Below, one piece after another: positions 14,169 through 17,403 of a stretch of DNA of 17,403 bases. The first letter of the stretch is position 1. Each line of letters opens with the position of its first letter. Origin of the DNA: an uncultured Collinsella sp. (GTDB lineage Bacteria; Actinomycetota; Coriobacteriia; Coriobacteriales; Coriobacteriaceae); contig URBB01000038.1 in assembly GCA_900545835.1 (NCBI GenBank), forward strand, positions 1 through 17,403, given 5' to 3'. The translations under genes were made by a program, and so were the position numbers. The notes below the pieces were generated by a model, which saw only the letters and a list, made by a program, of their open reading frames with translations, had not been told where the DNA came from and did no database searches.

Positions 14169-14209
14169 CAAGACGGACCTTGATTGGTCGCCCCTCAAAG
14201 CCCGTCTTG
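14169..14209 (-). terminator. long hairpin after the UreE-like gene (terminator-like, no U-tract)
   Basis: 15-position arms (14169-14183 with 14195-14209) and an 11-base loop. Two imperfect positions become G-U pairs when read on the minus strand, so the minus RNA is fully paired. It starts 13 bases past the stop at 14223. The strand then reads CTGTTGATAG, without a U-run, so it may act through Rho, protect a 3' end, or be part of the HAD gene leader. Confidence 0.4.
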
Positions 14210-14222
14210 CGCATACGCGCGC

Positions 14223-14801
14223 TTAGCCGCGCGTCTTTTTTACGATGGTAAAGTCGGGAGCCATGCTCACGACGACCTCCGCCGCACTCGACGCAAAGCG
14301 CCGGCTGGCATCGAGCTCACGTGTGACCACCGAGAGCCGAACACCCTCGACACCCCGGAGCATGCGGCCCAAAACAGGCTGCACCGGCGTATACATGCGC
14401 ACGGTATGCTCGTCCGAGTCGCCCCGGAAGAGCGGCGCATGCATGTTGCCGATCCCCCAGCACGCATGCGCGAGCGCAATCGGATCCATGCGGTCAACTT
14501 CGACCAAATAAACCTCGGCGCTGCGCAGGCGCACGACAACCGCCACAGGCACCACGCCCGAACGGTCAATGGCGAGCACGTCGCCATCGACAAGACGACC
14601 GCCGTCGGCAGCATCCAGCCGAACATCGACCGTGCGCCCCAGCTCCGTCGCGCCCACAAACGCACATACATCGGCCTGGTCCCAATCGAGCAGTAGCTCA
14701 TCGGCCTCAAAGACACCGCCCAGCTCCCGGCGAAGCAAAAGCTCATAGGACGGGTCGTTGAGATTTCCGAGACACGCTGTCGAAACCAGATTCACAGGCA
14801 T
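14223..14801 (-). CDS. UreE-like urease accessory protein (orphan)
   Basis: 192 residues resembling the nickel chaperone UreE, most closely the Helicobacter type without a His-rich tail. The barrel domain shows GGRLVDGDVLAIDRSG (67-82). The C-terminal domain has DPIALAHACWGIGNMHAPLF (106-125), matching the family's GNRH segment. H121 corresponds to the conserved nickel-binding His (H102 of H. pylori UreE), while the Arg before it is Met here. The ending SMAPDFTIVKK also aligns with the H. pylori protein by memory. No urease genes are present in the window. ATG 14801 follows the FKBP stop by three bases, and its GAGGAC ribosome site lies inside that gene, so the two are co-translated. It could serve another metal enzyme or be a repurposed fold; confidence in homology is good, in function low. 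Confidence 0.75.
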   Translation of the reverse strand: MPVNLVSTACLGNLNDPSYELLLRRELGGVFEADELLLDWDQADVCAFVGATELGRTVDVRLDAADGGRLVDGDVLAIDRSGVVPVAVVVRLRSAEVYLVEVDRMDPIALAHACWGIGNMHAPLFRGDSDEHTVRMYTPVQPVLGRMLRGVEGVRLSVVTRELDASRRFASSAAEVVVSMAPDFTIVKKTRG

Positions 14802-14804
14802 AGC

Positions 14805-15233
14805 CTAGTCCTCGACCTCAACGAGCTCGATATCAAAGTTGAGGTCCTTGCCGGCCAGCTCGTGGTTGGCGTCGAGCGTCACGGCCTCAGGCGTTACGTC
14901 GATGACCACGGCGGGGACGGGCATACCGCTCGGCGTGGACAGGAAAAGCTTCATGCCCTTCTCGATCTGCTCGATGTTGGGAACCTGTTCGGCCGGGAAG
15001 GTAATAACCATCTCGGGATTGTGCTCGCCGTAGGCATCGGCAGCCGGGATGTGCACGGTCTTCTTCTCGCCCACCTGCATGTCGACAACAGCGGCGTCGA
15101 AGCCCTTGATCATCTGACCGGCGCCGCAGGTGAACTCCAGCGGCTCGCCGCGATCGTAGGAGCTATCGAACTGCGTGCCGTCATCGAGCGTGCCGCGATA
15201 ATGGGTCTTGACCTTCTTGCCCTGGTTGGACAT
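14805..15233 (-). CDS. SlyD-type FKBP peptidyl-prolyl isomerase
   Basis: 142 residues. The FKBP fold begins with VKTHYRGTLDDGTQFDSS and PLEFTCGAGQMIKGFD. The insert-in-flap domain typical of SlyD runs from about AYGEHNPEM to VPAVVIDV, and the protein closes with NHELAGKDLNFDIELVEVED, the SlyD signature. It catalyses prolyl isomerisation and chaperones folding in the cytoplasm. Unlike E. coli SlyD it ends right after the domain, with no His/Cys-rich nickel tail, though a few His remain. ATG 15233 has GGAGG five bases upstream; the ten-codon extension before it is ignored. It is followed at three bases by the UreE-like gene and is divergent from the dipeptidase gene. A TATAGT at 15297-15292 is its candidate -10. 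Confidence 0.94.
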   Translation of the reverse strand: MSNQGKKVKTHYRGTLDDGTQFDSSYDRGEPLEFTCGAGQMIKGFDAAVVDMQVGEKKTVHIPAADAYGEHNPEMVITFPAEQVPNIEQIEKGMKLFLSTPSGMPVPAVVIDVTPEAVTLDANHELAGKDLNFDIELVEVED

Positions 15234-15291
15234 GGTAACCTCCGTGATAAGGGCGGCGCACAACGCGGGCCGCCGTGAACATATGGCGCTA

Positions 15292-15312
15292 ACTATACCC
15301 TAGTCATACAAT
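15292..15312. promoter_or_regulatory. divergent promoter region, FKBP (minus) and dipeptidase (plus)
   Basis: Minus-strand TATAGT (15297-15292) could be the FKBP -10, 58 bases before its ATG. Plus-strand TACAAT (15307-15312) lies 41 bases before the dipeptidase ATG. Neither has a good -35, so both calls are tentative; the 120-base gap has no other feature. Confidence 0.4.
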
Positions 15313-15353
15313 TCAATGACAGTTTGCAAAGAAACGCTGCAACCGGAGGAACC

Positions 15354-16367
15354 ATGGCATATCCCGTATTTGACCTACACTGCGACACCGCCGACCGCAT
15401 CGGCTGGGCCACGCTCGATCTCGACCTGCGCTTTACCGCCGGCACCGACGGTTATTTCCCCGGCGACGAAACGCATCCGCAAGATTTCGACCTCATCGAG
15501 GGCAACGCCTGCGCCATCTCGCTCGCAAAGATCGGCAACACGCCGTGGGCACAGTGCTTCGCCACGTTTGTCCCCGATGAGATTCCCACCGCCCACGCCG
15601 CGCGCTTCCAGGCGCAAATCATGGCGCACATGAGCGGCCAGGCAATGCTCAACCACGACCGCATGGTCAACGTACGCAGCGCCGCTGACATTCGCCCTGC
15701 GCTCAAAGACGGCAAGGTCGCCTGCATCCACACCATCGAAAACGCCACGTTCTTTGCCGAGGACCCCGCGCTGATCGAGGTACTCAAGAGCCTGGGCGTA
15801 CTCATGTCATCACTCAGCTGGAACGCGCAGGGACCGCTCGCGAGCGGGCACGATACCCACGCCGGCCTCACCGCCGCCGGCATCGAGGCACTTACGCAGA
15901 TGGAGCACGCCGGCATGGTACTCGACGTCTCCCACCTCAACGATGAGTGCTTTGACGAGGTTGTCGCCCACGCCACGCGCCCCTTCGTCGCCAGTCACTC
16001 CAACCCCCGTGCGGTTTGCGGCGTCAAGCGCAATCTCACCGACGACCAGTTCCGCACCATTCGCGATATGGGCGGTATCGTCGGCCTCAACTACTGCAGC
16101 GAGTTTCTCTCTAACGAAGCGACCAAAGAGACCGCCGCAGATGTCACCTTCGACCAGCTGGCAGCCCATATCGAACATTGGCTCGACCTGGGCGGCGAGG
16201 ACGTCATCGCACTCGGCGGCGACTGGGACGGTGCCACGGTGACCGCCTTCCTCTCCGATGCCAGCAAGATGCCCGAGTTCCAGAACATGCTTTCCAAGCA
16301 TTTTGGCAAGACCGTGATGCAGAAGCTCTGCAGCGATAATGCCCTTGCCTTCTTCGAGCGTTATTAA
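15354..16367 (+). CDS. membrane dipeptidase family (M19) peptidase
   Basis: A 337-residue member of the renal dipeptidase family, binuclear-zinc TIM-barrel enzymes that hydrolyse dipeptides, some accepting D-amino acids. The metal ligands are H9 and D11 (DLHCDT), bridging E129 (HTIENA), H194 (LDVSHLND) and H215 (VASHSNPRAV). The catalytic-site segments KRNLTDDQ (225-232) and GGDWDG (288-293) are in place, the latter for GSDFDG of the family. No signal peptide or transmembrane segment, so it acts in the cytoplasm. ATG 15354 has CCGGAGGAACC before it; the upstream 10-codon extension is ignored. It is divergent from the SlyD-type gene and followed by a 12-bp hairpin. Confidence 0.93.
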   Translation: MAYPVFDLHCDTADRIGWATLDLDLRFTAGTDGYFPGDETHPQDFDLIEGNACAISLAKIGNTPWAQCFATFVPDEIPTAHAARFQAQIMAHMSGQAMLNHDRMVNVRSAADIRPALKDGKVACIHTIENATFFAEDPALIEVLKSLGVLMSSLSWNAQGPLASGHDTHAGLTAAGIEALTQMEHAGMVLDVSHLNDECFDEVVAHATRPFVASHSNPRAVCGVKRNLTDDQFRTIRDMGGIVGLNYCSEFLSNEATKETAADVTFDQLAAHIEHWLDLGGEDVIALGGDWDGATVTAFLSDASKMPEFQNMLSKHFGKTVMQKLCSDNALAFFERY

Positions 16368-16383
16368 TTTCACATCCCTTGAG

Positions 16384-16419
16384 CGGGCCGGCATGCCGAA
16401 CGGTCGACATGCCGGCCCG
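16384..16419 (+). terminator. 12-bp perfect hairpin between the dipeptidase and YgjP-like genes
   Basis: CGGGCCGGCATG (16384-16395) pairs perfectly with 16408-16419, with a 12-base loop, 16 bases after the dipeptidase stop. No U-tract follows on the plus strand, so a simple intrinsic terminator is doubtful. It ends 22 bases before the next start. Confidence 0.4.
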
Positions 16420-16441
16420 TCCCCAATCTGAAGGACCGCTT

Positions 16442-17218
16442 TTGACGCAGCAGTTTACGATTTCTGTATCCCAGCCGGATGGGACGCCCATCTCCGTCGT
16501 CGTTACCAAAAAGCGCGTCAAGAACTTCAACCTACGCGTCACATCAAGCGGTGAGGTCCACGCCAGCGCACCGCTCGGCGCCAGCCGCGAGCGCATCGAG
16601 GCATTTGTGAAGCGCAACAGCGCCTGGATTGTCAGCCGACTTGCCCAGCGCAAGCAACGTCAGGCGACGGTGCGAGAGCCGCTCAGCCCCTCGTCCATCA
16701 TTGCACTTTGGGGCAAGCCCATCACGGTACAAGATGCGCTCGATCACAACTTTAAGTCACCCGCACCGCGGCCCAAACAAGCCACGTTCGCAAGCTTTAT
16801 GGGTACCGACGAGCCAGACGAACGTCCGCAGGCCAAGTGGAACGCGCCCCTCGACGGCTTAACGCCCAGTGAGATCCAAGCCCATATTGACCAGCTCTAT
16901 ACGTCCGAAGTCACATCGGCGCTGCGGGATATGGTGCACGCATACGAAATCGCAATGGATGTCGCCGTTTCCCGCGTTTCCGTACGCAGCATGAAAACGC
17001 GCTGGGGCTCGTGCACGCCCAAAACCGGCGCCATTCGCATCGCACGAGAACTTGCCGCCTACCCCGTCGAGTGCCTTGACATGGTTGTCGCCCACGAGCT
17101 CGTCCACTTGCTCGAGCCAAGTCACAATCAGCGGTTTCACGCCCTGCTCGACACGTACTGCCCCAACAATAGAGCTCTGTCGCAGCGGCTCAAGCAGCCA
17201 CCCATAGAGACGTATTAG
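16442..17218 (+). CDS. YgjP-like zinc metallopeptidase (DUF45 family)
   Basis: 258 residues from TTG 16442. Residues 6-70 are the strand-rich N-terminal region with KKRVKNFNLRVTSSGEVHASAP, and the catalytic motif is HELVH at 218-222 (H218, E219, H222), with the third ligand H228 in PSHNQRFH. RWGSCTPKTGAIRI precedes it, the family's W-G-S-C segment. Proteins of this family are putative cytoplasmic zinc peptidases and are of uncertain substrate. TTG is chosen because AAGGA lies six bases upstream and MTQQFT starts the domain. The longer frame from 16379, and ATG 16409, run through a hairpin with no binding site. Residues about 118-155 are Pro/Asp/Lys-rich and look like a family-atypical insertion. 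The stop is six bases from the folB stop on the other strand. Confidence 0.9.
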   Translation: MTQQFTISVSQPDGTPISVVVTKKRVKNFNLRVTSSGEVHASAPLGASRERIEAFVKRNSAWIVSRLAQRKQRQATVREPLSPSSIIALWGKPITVQDALDHNFKSPAPRPKQATFASFMGTDEPDERPQAKWNAPLDGLTPSEIQAHIDQLYTSEVTSALRDMVHAYEIAMDVAVSRVSVRSMKTRWGSCTPKTGAIRIARELAAYPVECLDMVVAHELVHLLEPSHNQRFHALLDTYCPNNRALSQRLKQPPIETY

Positions 17219-17224
17219 AACCGG

Positions 17225-17361
17225 TTAGCGCACGCGCTCGATCTCGACACCGCAGCTTGCCAGGGGCAGGCCAACAGGAGCCCACGGCTTATCGAGCTTA
17301 ACACGCACGCCAAGCAGCAAGGGGTAACGACGCATCAGCATCTGGGCCACACCCTCGGCTG
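17225..17361 (-). CDS. folB: dihydroneopterin aldolase, C-terminal fragment (5' end cut off)
   Basis: The last ~45 codons of a minus-strand gene that enters from the right edge. The peptide reads, in part, RRYPLLLGVRVKLDKPWAP then VGLPLASCGVEIERVR, the typical FolB ending in which a V-x-V-x-K-P-x-A-P segment is followed by a terminal strand V-E-I-x-R. FolB converts dihydroneopterin to hydroxymethyl-dihydropterin in folate synthesis. Too little remains to say whether it is fused to FolK. It converges on the YgjP-like gene. Confidence 0.8.
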
Positions 17362-17403
17362 CTGTCTCTTATACACATCTGACGCTGCCGACGACGGAGA
17401 GAG
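17362..17403 (-). other. Nextera sequencing adapter (artefact)
   Basis: Exact reverse complement of 1-42, beginning with the mosaic end CTGTCTCTTATACACATCT. Native sequence ends at 17361, which is also why the folB gene is cut. Confidence 0.98.

Noticed and set aside
14223..14801. Loss of the nickel-binding His in the UreE-like protein
   Set aside because: At first a missing DHVL-type His seemed significant. Re-alignment by memory with H. pylori UreE shows the key His is the one in GNRH, which is present here as H121.
1..17403. Terminal inverted repeats as evidence of a transposon or linear element
   Set aside because: The repeat is the Nextera adapter with the Tn5 mosaic end, a library artefact.

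Overview
This 17.4 kb window is most likely a metagenome or isolate contig from a high-GC Gram-positive bacterium of the Coriobacteriia, resembling Collinsella. That placement is an inference from G+C-rich codon use, strong GGAGG-type ribosome binding sites, frequent GTG/TTG starts, lipobox and Gram-positive-style signal peptides, and the gene repertoire. No rRNA or marker gene fixes it. Both ends carry a perfect 42-base inverted copy of an Illumina Nextera adapter (1-42 and 17362-17403), so native DNA is only 43-17361.

Left part (43-4665, all minus strand): a truncated exported protein, a solute-binding lipoprotein for amino-acid-type ligands with its own promoter and terminator, then a row transcribed in the order aldo/keto reductase with two Fe-S clusters, Gfo/Idh/MocA oxidoreductase, endonuclease IV. 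The two gaps inside that row each hold a related 80-bp palindromic element sitting just upstream of the next ribosome binding site.

Middle (4828-9803): a cyclase-family hydrolase and a ketopantoate reductase on the plus strand. On the minus strand follow a two-helix small membrane protein, a secreted coiled-coil protein with a C-terminal barrel-like domain, and metY (O-acetylhomoserine sulfhydrylase). metY has the clearest promoter in the window, a long leader with a 17-codon leader peptide that ends inside a hairpin, and a divergent LysR regulator.

Right part (9804-17361): plus-strand LysR, RNase HI, a second Gfo/Idh oxidoreductase overlapping in organisation with an acylphosphatase-like gene, and a PerR-type regulator. 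The minus strand then carries a HAD phosphatase, an orphan UreE-like protein and a SlyD-type FKBP (the last two in one tight pair). Finally come a membrane-dipeptidase homologue and a YgjP-like metallopeptidase on the plus strand, and the 3' end of folB on the minus strand.

The window is mostly housekeeping and metabolic: sulfur amino acid synthesis with local regulation, DNA repair, redox enzymes, peroxide sensing and metal or protein folding helpers. There is no sign of phage, transposase, CRISPR, tRNA or rRNA. The least expected items are the paired palindromic intercistronic elements, the metY leader peptide/hairpin, and the SlyD-like plus UreE-like pair without urease.
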